From contig NZ_JAWJEJ010000001.1 in NCBI RefSeq assembly GCF_032911445.1, forward strand, positions 3,286,001 to 3,350,000: a DNA stretch of 64,000 nt. Direction: 5' to 3'. Shown piece by piece: positions 17,494 to 25,228 of this stretch (positions are counted from its first letter, which is position 1; each line of letters begins with the position of its first letter). This stretch comes from Sphingomonas sp. HF-S4 (GTDB taxonomy: Bacteria > Pseudomonadota > Alphaproteobacteria > Sphingomonadales > Sphingomonadaceae). The position numbers were made by a program, and so were the translations under genes. The notes below the pieces were generated by a model. The model saw only the letters and a program-made list of their open reading frames with translations. It did not search any database and had not been told where the DNA came from.

Positions 17494-17731
17494 AATGTGT
17501 TCCGTACGTCGACTGGCCAGGATGCTGGCCAGCCTTGCACCCCCGCGGCCCGACGGGCCCTCGTCTGAGCGCCCCGCCGGGGCCGGACATCGCGAGGATT
17601 TCCTCCTGCTCCCGTCCCCCGCGCTGGTCGTCCAGAAGGGCGGCACCGAACGCGGCACCCTCGCCCGGCTCGACAGCCTCGGCCTCGTCGTCCGCGTCAA
17701 GCGCGACGATGCCGCCACCTGCCTGCGCTAA
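17494..17731 (+). CDS. small hypothetical protein (78 aa)
   Basis: It starts MCSVRRLARMLASL with GGGAGGGT six bases upstream, which decides the start over an in-frame ATG at 17456. The protein is a short basic N-terminus, a Pro/Gly-rich spacer and a C-terminal part (EDFLLLPSPALVVQKGGTER, LARLDSLGLVVRVKRDD) that looks like a small beta domain. No family recognised. It is divergent from the methyltransferase gene within the GTA remnant. Confidence 0.5.
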
Positions 17732-17748
17732 CCGTCTCGACAAATCTT

Positions 17749-17911
17749 CCCTCGCCCCCTGCAAGGGGGAGAGGGTTGCGCAGACTTAGTCTCTGCGAAG
17801 CAGAGGCTTAGTCGGAGCTGGGTGAGGGGGTGCGGCTTCGAAGAAGCCGCGCGGAGCTCCGCTCCGCTTCTACCCCTCTCCAAGTTACGCTATCAAAGAG
17901 AGAGGATAGGT
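17749..17911. repeat. intergenic palindromic repeat (REP/mosaic-like)
   Basis: A non-coding block made of nested inverted repeats: CCCCCTGCAAGGGGG near 17755-17769, CTCTGC-GAA-GCAGAG near 17790-17805 flanked by CTTAGT direct repeats, CGGCTTC-GAA-GAAGCCG near 17833-17849 and GGAGCTCCGCTCC near 17852-17864. It is bounded by CCCTC / CCTCTCC runs. This architecture is typical of dispersed intergenic repeats in sphingomonads. It separates the terminase gene from the small gene at 17494. Confidence 0.6.
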
Positions 17912-17945
17912 TGGCTGCCAATCCCGAACCTCGATCGCGTTCCCC

Positions 17946-19259
17946 TCAAAACACCGTGATCCGCACCTCCGCGCGCCGCACCAGCATCAGCTCGGTCAGC
18001 GCCCATACCAGCGCGTCCGCGCGATCCGGCGAGCGTCCCGGCCCCGCATAGCCGCCGCCCGCCTGCAGCCCGCATAATTCGTCCTCCAGCGCGGGCCAGG
18101 CGCCGACATGGCGCACCTTGCTCGCCTCATAGAGCATCGCCACCGGCTCGGCGCGCGCGCTCTTGCCGCGCGAGGCGTGGACGAGCTTCACCGGCAGGCC
18201 GCTGTCGGCGCCGCGCAGCACGCTCGCCACCATCTCGCCACCCTGGTTTTTCTCGGCCACCACCCTGTCCGCCCCGTGCCGCGCCGCGCACGCCGCCACC
18301 GCGCGCGCCCAGCCCTCGGGCGACACCCCCGAGACCGTCGCATCCTCGAGCACATAGCCCCTGCCGTCGCGCCCCAGCGCCACCGCCACGATCCCGCAGG
18401 CATCGCCCCCCGCGCTCGCCGGCGGATCGACTCCCACCACCACGCGCGTGCGTTCGGGCGCCGCATCGACGCGCACCGTCTCCATCAGCCCGCGCGTCCA
18501 CAGCGCGCCGGCGACATCCTCGATCAGCTCGCCGTCCAGCTCCTGCCGCCCCAGCCGTGTCCCGCGATAGACCCGCATCGCATCGAGGAAGCTGTCCGCC
18601 AGGTTGGTGCCATTGGCGCGCGTCGCGCCGCGCGTCTTCGCCACGCGCGGATCGGCGGCCAGCCGGCGCACCAGCGGCACGACGCGCGGCGTCGTCGTCG
18701 CCACTACCCGCGGCCTGCCCGCGCGCAGCGTCATCATCAGATTGTCCCAGGTCGTCTCGCCATCGCGCCATTTGCCGATCTCGTCGGCCCAGGCGAGGTG
18801 GTGCTGCGGCCCGCGCAGCCGCTCGGGCTCGCTCGCGGCGAACACTTCGGCCTGCGCGCCGTTGGGCCAGGTCAGCTTGCCTTTCGAGGGCTCCCAATGC
18901 GGCCGCGTTCGTTCCGGCGCGATCGCCAGCAGCCCGCTCTCGCCTTCGATCATCACACGGCGGACATCGTCCTCGGTCGCGCCGACCAAGGCGATGCGCA
19001 GCTGATAGTTGCGCTCGGCTGCCTCGCGCACCCATTCGGCGCCCATCCGCGTCTTGCCGAAGCCGCGTCCGGCCATCACCAGCCAGGTGCGCCAGTCGCC
19101 CGTCGGCGGCGCCTGGTCGGGCCGCCGCCACCAGTGCCACGCCTTGGTCAGCCGGAATGCGGTCGTGTCGTCGATGCCGGCGAGCCATGCCCGCCACGCG
19201 GGCGAGCGCGACGCCTGCTCGGCACGCGAAAGATGCGCGGTGGCCGGGTCATTGCGCAT
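17946..19259 (-). CDS. terminase large subunit (GTA/prophage DNA packaging ATPase-nuclease)
   Basis: A 437-residue packaging motor. Walker A is GRGFGKT near residues 64-70, with LAWADEIGKW as the Walker B region, ATTTPR as the coupling motif, and a C-terminal RNase-H-like nuclease with VVVGVDPPAS, VAEKNQGG and SPDRADALVWAL. The length matches GTA-type TerL. Start at 19259 (MRNDPATAH) is preferred because GGAGG precedes it; an ATG seven codons upstream is possible. It overlaps the end of the small-subunit gene by 11 bases. The frame is intact. Confidence 0.9.
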   Translation of the reverse strand: MRNDPATAHLSRAEQASRSPAWRAWLAGIDDTTAFRLTKAWHWWRRPDQAPPTGDWRTWLVMAGRGFGKTRMGAEWVREAAERNYQLRIALVGATEDDVRRVMIEGESGLLAIAPERTRPHWEPSKGKLTWPNGAQAEVFAASEPERLRGPQHHLAWADEIGKWRDGETTWDNLMMTLRAGRPRVVATTTPRVVPLVRRLAADPRVAKTRGATRANGTNLADSFLDAMRVYRGTRLGRQELDGELIEDVAGALWTRGLMETVRVDAAPERTRVVVGVDPPASAGGDACGIVAVALGRDGRGYVLEDATVSGVSPEGWARAVAACAARHGADRVVAEKNQGGEMVASVLRGADSGLPVKLVHASRGKSARAEPVAMLYEASKVRHVGAWPALEDELCGLQAGGGYAGPGRSPDRADALVWALTELMLVRRAEVRITVF

Positions 19260-19815
19260 CGCCCCCGCCTCCGTCGCCATGCTCGCCGGCCCGCTCGCCG
19301 ACCCGCTCGGCGGCGTCGAGCCGCGCGGCGATCTCGTCGAGCGTCGCCATCAGGCCTTCCCGCGCGCCGATCTCCTCGTCCAGCATGGTCCGCCCCGCCG
19401 ATCGCTCCGCCGCCTTCTCCGCCGCATTGCGGATGTCGCGCACGCTCTGGCGATGCTGGTTGAGCAGCGTCAGCAGCGCGCGCTCGCTCAGCGTCTCCAG
19501 GTGCCGCGTATCCCCCGTCGCCGCGGCAGTCCCTTCCGGCGCGCCGCCCAGCGCCCGCTCGAGCAGCAGCATCTCCACCCGCGCATAGGCATCTGCGATC
19601 GTCGTTTCCCATGCCTCGGCGAAGCCGGGGTCCCGCTTCCGCAGCTTGTACGCCCCGCGATCGCAGAGCCCCACCGCCCGGCACGCCGCCGTGACGTTGA
19701 GCGTCTCCGCCAGCTTGGCGAGGAAGCGCGCGCGGTTCGCGGCGGTCCAACGGCTCCTGCTCGCGCGCACCTGCACCCCGCCGCCCTTGCGGCGCGTGAT
19801 CGTCTTGCCCGCCAT
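19249..19815 (-). CDS. terminase small-subunit-like protein
   Basis: A 188-residue protein upstream of and overlapping terL. After a basic start (MAGKTITRRKGGGVQVRASR) comes a helix-turn-helix-like region (FLAKLAETLNVTAACRAVGL, CDRGAYKLRKRDPGFAEAW) resembling DNA-binding small terminases, and then charged helices. Start 19815 is chosen for GGAGAAG just upstream. It would recognise DNA for packaging. By position this is the first gene of the head module. Confidence 0.72.
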   Translation of the reverse strand: MAGKTITRRKGGGVQVRASRSRWTAANRARFLAKLAETLNVTAACRAVGLCDRGAYKLRKRDPGFAEAWETTIADAYARVEMLLLERALGGAPEGTAAATGDTRHLETLSERALLTLLNQHRQSVRDIRNAAEKAAERSAGRTMLDEEIGAREGLMATLDEIAARLDAAERVGERAGEHGDGGGGDAQ

Positions 19816-20112
19816 GATCTTCTCCCGAAAAGCAAAGGGCCGGCGCACCTCGCGGTGCCCGACCCGTCCAAGGAGCCCGAAGCCCCCGACTCGCAATTCT
19901 TCAGCGTGCCTAACTAGTGCCATATCAGCGTGACGATGTCAAGCGCTTTTATCCCATCTGGTTATTATCGCACGCTCTGTCCGGTTTTATCCCCTGCCGC
20001 CGTCTCCCCTCGCAGGTGGCCCCCCGGGGAGGGGGCTCGACAGCGCGGGGAATTGGCGGGAAGATCGCGCGCTCCCCGTGTCTGCTTTCGATCGCAAGAA
20101 GAGGAAACTGGC
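19816..20112. other. intergenic region between the terminase cluster and the DUF4157 gene
   Basis: 297 bases holding the divergent control regions of the terminase genes and the DUF4157 gene. An AT-richer stretch lies at 19915-19990, and AAGAAGAGGAAACTGGC before 20113 is the ribosome site of the latter. No RNA gene or repeat was recognised. Confidence 0.4.
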
Positions 20113-21945
20113 ATGCGGACCTTGGCCGAGAAACCGCAGGCATCCCGGTCCGCCGTACCGCGCGAGGCGCGCGCGCGGCATCCCGAAACGCGCGGGCCCG
20201 CATTGCAGATGAAGCGGGCCGATGGCGGCGTTCCGCCCCGCGCTGCCCTGCCCATGGCGCTCGACATCCTGCGCTCCCCGGGCCACGCGCTCGACCCCGG
20301 CTCCCGCGCGCTGCTCGAGCAGCGGCTGCAGCAGGATTTCGGCGCGGTGCGCGTGCACGCCGATGCCCAGGCCGCGGACGCGGCACGCGCGGTCGGCGCG
20401 CGCGCCTATACGGTGGGCCAAAACATCGTGTTCGGCCGCGGCGAATATCGCCCGGGGTCGCCCGAAGGCATGCGGCTGCTCGCGCACGAGCTCGCCCATG
20501 TCGTGCAGCAGCGCCGCGGGGTGTCGCTCAACGGCGGCATGGGCCGCGCCGGCGATGGCTATGAGCAGCAGGCCGATGCCGTGGCGGACGCGGTCGTCGC
20601 CGGCCGGCCGGCGGGGGGCCTGCTTTCCGCGCCATCGTCGGCAGGAAGCGGCGCGGCAGGAAGCGGTGGTGTCGCGATCCAGCGGCAGGCGGCACCCGCG
20701 GCGAGCGAGGCCCCGAAGGAGGAAGAGGAGACGCTGGTCACCGAGGGCGACTGGATGCGCAAGGCCGTCATCGACGCCGCCCGCGGGCGCGACACGGCCA
20801 AGACGACGATCATGTCCCAGGAGGAAATCGAGAAGATTCGGAAAGGCTATACTCAGGAGTACAAGGTCAAGGTCGACGGCAAGGAGGAGACGCGGACCCG
20901 GAGCATCGCGCCGATGGCGAACTACACCACCTGCGTCGAGTTCGCGGGCCAGACCTATGGCGATGCGATCACCGCGCGATCGAAAAAGCTGGGCCGAACG
21001 GTCAAGGAGTCTCAGGGTGCCTCGCGCCTTCTGTCCGACACCAAGCGGATCCTGGACGCCGAATACCAGCTCCAGGCCGAGATCGATGCGTACAACGCGC
21101 AAATCAAGCTCAATCGGGCGTCGCTCGAAGACTCGCAGAATCGCTTCCACAAGACGATCGACGGTCCGAAGACGCGCCAGGTCAAGGCGCTGGCGGAGCA
21201 GGCGCGGCTCGAGTCGGAAAAGACCCAACTGGAGGGCGAGGCGGGGCAACTCGAGACCGAATTGGCGACGCTAATCGAGGCGCGCGACGCGGCGTCGGCA
21301 AGCGGCGACAAGGATCGCGCCAAGGAACTCGACGCGCAGGTCAAGGCGAAGCGTCTGGAGCTGCTGCGCAAGCGGAACGCGCTGCTGGGCACGCGGCAGA
21401 GGCTGGCCGGTCAGGGCCAGTTGGTCACCCAGCTCCGGCACATGATCGACCAGATAGACGGGCAGAAAACGAAGACCGAAGCCATGATCGCCAAGCGCAC
21501 GGGCAAGCTCGCCGAACTCGACAAACAGGATGACATGATCATCCGCCCCCCGACGCCGCTGGCCATCCATCCCAAGCGCGGCGAATATGTCCTGCTCGGC
21601 GCCGGCGCCGCCCAGAGCTACGGCGTCAAGAAGGAGACCAGTGTCACGCTCGGCAAGGGCGCGTTCAAGCACATCGCCGTGTTCGATCGATGGGAGCCCG
21701 CGCCCAGCACGCCGGGCAATCCGGACGAGAAATGGGAGCGGTGGCATACGATCGACGGCGGCGACATCACCTCGACGAGCAAGTCGATCCTGGTCTGCGT
21801 CAACGACCTGCGCGTAGCGCCCGGCGCTTCGGAAAAACCCTGGTTCGCCTCCAAGACCGTGCTGATCGGCTGGGTCGACATGAACATATTGATGGCCCGG
21901 GCCGCGCCGGGCAAGCCCACCGGCGCGACTCCGGGTGTGCCTTGA
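20113..21945 (+). CDS. DUF4157 (eCIS-core) protein with coiled coil and putative cysteine-peptidase-like C-terminus
   Basis: 610 residues. Residues about 45-135 are a DUF4157 domain (LDPGSRALLEQRLQQDFGAV...), with zincin-like H125-E-L-A-H129. A Gly/Ser/Ala-rich linker follows. Near 262-285 IAPMANYTTCVEFAG places Cys274 at a helix start. Residues about 305-480 are a long charged coiled coil. After it AFKHIAVFDRW (His520) and WHTIDGGDIT (Asp548) follow, an order reminiscent of NlpC/P60 or papain-like folds. No signal peptide, no injection-system genes nearby. DUF4157 occurs with contractile injection systems and toxins, so an effector role is possible but inferred. It ends against the convergent DUF418 gene with no gap. 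Confidence 0.75.
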   Translation: MRTLAEKPQASRSAVPREARARHPETRGPALQMKRADGGVPPRAALPMALDILRSPGHALDPGSRALLEQRLQQDFGAVRVHADAQAADAARAVGARAYTVGQNIVFGRGEYRPGSPEGMRLLAHELAHVVQQRRGVSLNGGMGRAGDGYEQQADAVADAVVAGRPAGGLLSAPSSAGSGAAGSGGVAIQRQAAPAASEAPKEEEETLVTEGDWMRKAVIDAARGRDTAKTTIMSQEEIEKIRKGYTQEYKVKVDGKEETRTRSIAPMANYTTCVEFAGQTYGDAITARSKKLGRTVKESQGASRLLSDTKRILDAEYQLQAEIDAYNAQIKLNRASLEDSQNRFHKTIDGPKTRQVKALAEQARLESEKTQLEGEAGQLETELATLIEARDAASASGDKDRAKELDAQVKAKRLELLRKRNALLGTRQRLAGQGQLVTQLRHMIDQIDGQKTKTEAMIAKRTGKLAELDKQDDMIIRPPTPLAIHPKRGEYVLLGAGAAQSYGVKKETSVTLGKGAFKHIAVFDRWEPAPSTPGNPDEKWERWHTIDGGDITSTSKSILVCVNDLRVAPGASEKPWFASKTVLIGWVDMNILMARAAPGKPTGATPGVP

Positions 21946-23157
21946 TCAGCCGCTTGCCGCGCCCTTGAACGGCACATCGCGCCGCCAATAGGTCAGCGCG
22001 CGCCACACCCATTCGACCGGGCCGTAGCGGAAGTGTCGCAGCCACAGCTGTGCGAGCACGAGCTGCGCGGCGATCGCGCCCAGCCCCACCCACAGCCGCA
22101 CGGCCTGGCTCCAATCGTCATGCATGCCCAGGCCAAAGCCGTAGAAGACCGGCACGAACACCAGCGACTGGAGGATGTAGAGCGTCAGCGTCGTCCGCCC
22201 GACGCCGGCGAGCGGGCGCAGCAGCGCGCGCGCCGGGCTCTCGAACAGCGCGAGCAGCACCAGCAGCCACATCGCGGTCCCCGCCAGCTCGAACCAGCTG
22301 TTGAGGAGGTAGGACAGGTGCCGCTCGGCCTCGGCGCCGAAGCGCTGCGCCGCGAACCACGCCTTGAACGGGTCGCGCAGCCAATGGAGGCCCAGCGCGC
22401 TCGCCGCGGCACCGGCCAGCGCGATCCACCGCGCCTTGGCGAAGTCGCCCAGCCGCCCGAAGAAGCCGATCCGCCCGAGCACCATCCCGACGAGGTACAG
22501 GCCGAGGATCTGGGTCATCCGCCCCGATTCGACCATGAACCACCATTTGGGCAGCTGCCCCTCCCAGAGATTGGCGCGAAGATATTCGGGGAAGGTGCCC
22601 GAAAGGTACACCGCCATCGCCGGGTCGACATATTGGTTGGGCGGCTGGTTCGCCCAGTCCGCCCCCTGCATCGCCGCGGCGAGCTGGACGAGCAGCACCG
22701 GATTGGCGAAGCACAAGGCCGCGACGCCGATCAGCACGGCGTTGCTGCGCACCCGGTGGAAGCCGAGCAGCACGAACCCCATCAGCGCGAGCAACTGGAT
22801 AATATCGCCGCGATAGATCATCGCATGCCCGAACCCGATCGCGAACAAGACGGCGAGCCGCCACGCGAATCGCCCGGTGAAATCCACCCCCCGCCGCGCC
22901 GCGCGGTCCATCAATATGAAAAAGCTGAACCCGAAACACAGCGCCAGCAGCGAAAAGCTCTTGCCCATGAACAACAGGTACACCGTGTCGGAGATCGGCC
23001 CGCTCCTGGGGTCGGCCCAGTAGAGCTCGTAGCTCTCGATCATGTGGACGAGGAACAGCGCCATCAGCGCGAAGCCGCGCACGATATCCACCGATTCGAG
23101 GCGCGCCTGGCTGGCGCTGTCGTGGCGGGCGGTGGTGACCGCCGCTGCGTCCTGCAT
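21946..23157 (-). CDS. DUF418 family membrane protein
   Basis: A 403-residue polytopic inner-membrane protein starting at MQDAAAVTTARHDSA (23157). It carries the family's RLESVDIVRGFALMALFLVH start, about ten hydrophobic helices and the C-terminal DUF418 region (GVGRTTLTLYILQSLVFVPV, WSQAVRLWVGLGAI, EWVWRALTYWR). The family is related to acyltransferase-3/YeiB proteins. Its substrate is unknown. It is convergent with the DUF4157 gene: the two stop codons are directly adjacent. Confidence 0.88.
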   Translation of the reverse strand: MQDAAAVTTARHDSASQARLESVDIVRGFALMALFLVHMIESYELYWADPRSGPISDTVYLLFMGKSFSLLALCFGFSFFILMDRAARRGVDFTGRFAWRLAVLFAIGFGHAMIYRGDIIQLLALMGFVLLGFHRVRSNAVLIGVAALCFANPVLLVQLAAAMQGADWANQPPNQYVDPAMAVYLSGTFPEYLRANLWEGQLPKWWFMVESGRMTQILGLYLVGMVLGRIGFFGRLGDFAKARWIALAGAAASALGLHWLRDPFKAWFAAQRFGAEAERHLSYLLNSWFELAGTAMWLLVLLALFESPARALLRPLAGVGRTTLTLYILQSLVFVPVFYGFGLGMHDDWSQAVRLWVGLGAIAAQLVLAQLWLRHFRYGPVEWVWRALTYWRRDVPFKGAASG

Positions 23158-23260
23158 TCTGTGCTTCCCGATTTTCGCCCGCCTTAGCGAGGGCAGCTTC
23201 GAAATCAAACGCTTCGCCGATCTTTACGGGTTGTTGGGGATGCGGGCGTAGCTGTTGGTC

Positions 23261-24943
23261 ATGGTCGGGGGACTTATTCGGATTTTGCTGGCGCTGGCGG
23301 GGGGCGTCGCGATGCTGTGCGGTGCGCCCGCACAGGCGCAGACCGGCGTCGCCGGCCGGCCGCTGTCGGTGTGCGTGCTGCCCGACAATGGCGCGATGGA
23401 CCCCGCCCGGCTCATCAACGAGCCCGGCCGCTTTGATTGCACCACCGCGCAGCACAAGCTCGGCGCAGGCGATTTCTGGGTGATTTCCCACGATATCGGC
23501 GAGCGCTCGCGCGGGCGGATGCCGCTCAACGTGCGCTTCGCCAGCCTGTGGCAGCAACGCGTGACGCTCCACGTCCTCTATGCCGACGGCACCGTCGCGA
23601 GGCAGTCGACCGACGCGCGCGGCATCACGCCGCTGATCCAGCTCGGCGCGATCGCCGAGATGCGGATTCCCCCCGCCCGCGCCAGGGTCGTGCGCCTGCT
23701 CTGGCACGTCGAAGGCGCCTCGAACCTGCGCGGGGTCCTGGTCGGCGCCCGTCTCTCCACCGCCGCGCAGAGCGAGCACGCCAATCTGGCGATGTCCGCC
23801 CTCTACGCGGGGTTCGGGGGACTCGCGATCGCGCTGATCATCTACAATCTCGCTTTGTGGGGCGCGCTGCGACATCGCTTCCAGCTTTATTATTGCCTGA
23901 TGGTCGCGCTGCTGCTCGCTTATACCTTCTCCTCGTCCGGAGCACTCGCCTGGGCGTGGCCGGACATCGCCAACAACACCCGGCTGCGCACCAATTTCCT
24001 TCTGCTCGGCATGACCGGCACCGCCGCGTTGGTCTTCGCGCGCAGCTTCTTCGAGCCACGCGTCTTCGCCGGCTGGCTCGGCCGCTACGCCACGCTGGTC
24101 AGCATCGCGATGAGCGGCGTCGGGCTGTTCTATTTCTGCACGGCGCCCTTCGCGATCCGCTGGGTCGATCTCGCCTTCACCTGCTCGTTCGTGGGGCTGT
24201 CGATCGCCGTGGTGCCGATGCTGTGGCGCGCCTGGCGGCTGCGGAGCAACTATCTCTGGCTGTTCTCGATCGCCTGGGGCGCGCCGGTGCTCACCGCGGC
24301 GATACGCGCGCTCTCCAATCTCCACCTCATCCCCTGGAGCTTCTGGATCGACAACTCGACGATCCTCGCGATGATGGTCGAGGCCGTGGTCTCGTCACTG
24401 GCGGTCGCCTATCGCATCAAGCTGCTGCGCGACGAGCGCGACGACGCGATCGAGCGCGAAGTAATGATGCGCCGCCTTGCCGACACCGATCCGCTCACCG
24501 GGCTGCTCAATCGCCGCGCCTTTCTCCAGCAGGCGATCGGGCGTAGCGGCGAGCAGCAATTGCTCATCGTCGATCTGGATCACTTCAAGTCGGTCAACGA
24601 GACGCTCGGACACGATGGCGGCGACGAAGTGCTGCGCATCTTCGCGCGGATGCTGCGAACCTCGCTCCCCGCCGGCACGCTGGTGGCACGGATCGGCGGC
24701 GAGGAATTCGCCATCCTCACTCCGGCCGAGCAGCCGATCGAGCCCGAGACCGTGCTCGCCAAGCTCCGCCAGTTGCGCATGCCGTTCGATGTCCATGTCA
24801 CTGCGAGCATCGGCGCGTGTCGCGGGCTGCTCGTCAGCGAGGTCGATTGGAAGGCGCTGTACCGGGCCGCCGATTCGGCGCTGTTCGACGCCAAGTCGGC
24901 GGGGCGCGACCGCGTCCGCAGCGGCCTCCGCCACGCCGCCTGA
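23261..24943 (+). CDS. 7TM-DISM diguanylate cyclase
   Basis: A 560-residue receptor that would make cyclic di-GMP. It has a signal peptide (to about residue 26, PAQAQ), an extracytoplasmic sensing region (about 30-170), a seven-helix 7TMR-DISM block (about 178-385), a short coiled coil and a GGDEF domain (about 395-555) with DTDPLTGLLNRRAF and GGEEF near 480. The position of the inhibitory RxxD site is occupied by P-A-G-T, so product inhibition is probably absent. ATG 23261 is used; a TTG two codons earlier is possible. Target pathways in the window could include pili or glycan secretion, but no link is visible. Confidence 0.9.
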   Translation: MVGGLIRILLALAGGVAMLCGAPAQAQTGVAGRPLSVCVLPDNGAMDPARLINEPGRFDCTTAQHKLGAGDFWVISHDIGERSRGRMPLNVRFASLWQQRVTLHVLYADGTVARQSTDARGITPLIQLGAIAEMRIPPARARVVRLLWHVEGASNLRGVLVGARLSTAAQSEHANLAMSALYAGFGGLAIALIIYNLALWGALRHRFQLYYCLMVALLLAYTFSSSGALAWAWPDIANNTRLRTNFLLLGMTGTAALVFARSFFEPRVFAGWLGRYATLVSIAMSGVGLFYFCTAPFAIRWVDLAFTCSFVGLSIAVVPMLWRAWRLRSNYLWLFSIAWGAPVLTAAIRALSNLHLIPWSFWIDNSTILAMMVEAVVSSLAVAYRIKLLRDERDDAIEREVMMRRLADTDPLTGLLNRRAFLQQAIGRSGEQQLLIVDLDHFKSVNETLGHDGGDEVLRIFARMLRTSLPAGTLVARIGGEEFAILTPAEQPIEPETVLAKLRQLRMPFDVHVTASIGACRGLLVSEVDWKALYRAADSALFDAKSAGRDRVRSGLRHAA

Positions 24944-24996
24944 GCCTTGCGGGGCCGCGGGCCCCGGCCTATGCTCGCAGCCGAGAGGAACCCGAA

Positions 24997-25203
24997 ATGG
25001 TCAAGCGTAGCCGTATCCTGCCGATCGCCGCCGTGGCGATGCTGGGCCTGCTCGTGCTCGCTTCACCCGATCATCGCGCCGACATCCGCGTCCTCGCCCA
25101 CCGCCCCGACGATCTTGCTCCGCAGAAGATGCAGGCGATCGTCGATCTCGGCCTCGGCTCGGTCTCGCTCCTGGTTACCTGGAGCAAGCGGCTGGGCTAT
25201 TGA
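24997..25203 (+). CDS. small secreted or membrane-anchored conserved protein (68 aa)
   Basis: It begins MVKRSRILPIAAVAMLGLLVL, a signal anchor, followed by a short hydrophilic part (DHRADIRVLAHRPDDLAPQK) and an amphipathic end (VDLGLGSVSLLVTWSKRLGY). GAGAGGAA lies eight bases before the ATG. It sits between the cyclase and the acyl-CoA ligase, 25 bases before the latter. Similar short proteins occur in sphingomonads as far as I recall; function unknown. Confidence 0.6.
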   Translation: MVKRSRILPIAAVAMLGLLVLASPDHRADIRVLAHRPDDLAPQKMQAIVDLGLGSVSLLVTWSKRLGY

Positions 25204-25228
25204 CCGCAGGCGAGGCTTGCTTACACCA

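Noticed and set aside
20113-21945. A full contractile injection system around the DUF4157 gene
   Set aside because: No sheath, tube, baseplate or AAA+ genes in either direction; neighbours are terminase and DUF418 genes.
22118-24325. 735-codon minus-strand frame across the DUF418 and diguanylate cyclase genes
   Set aside because: It is out of frame with DUF418 and antisense to the cyclase; no homology-like segments.
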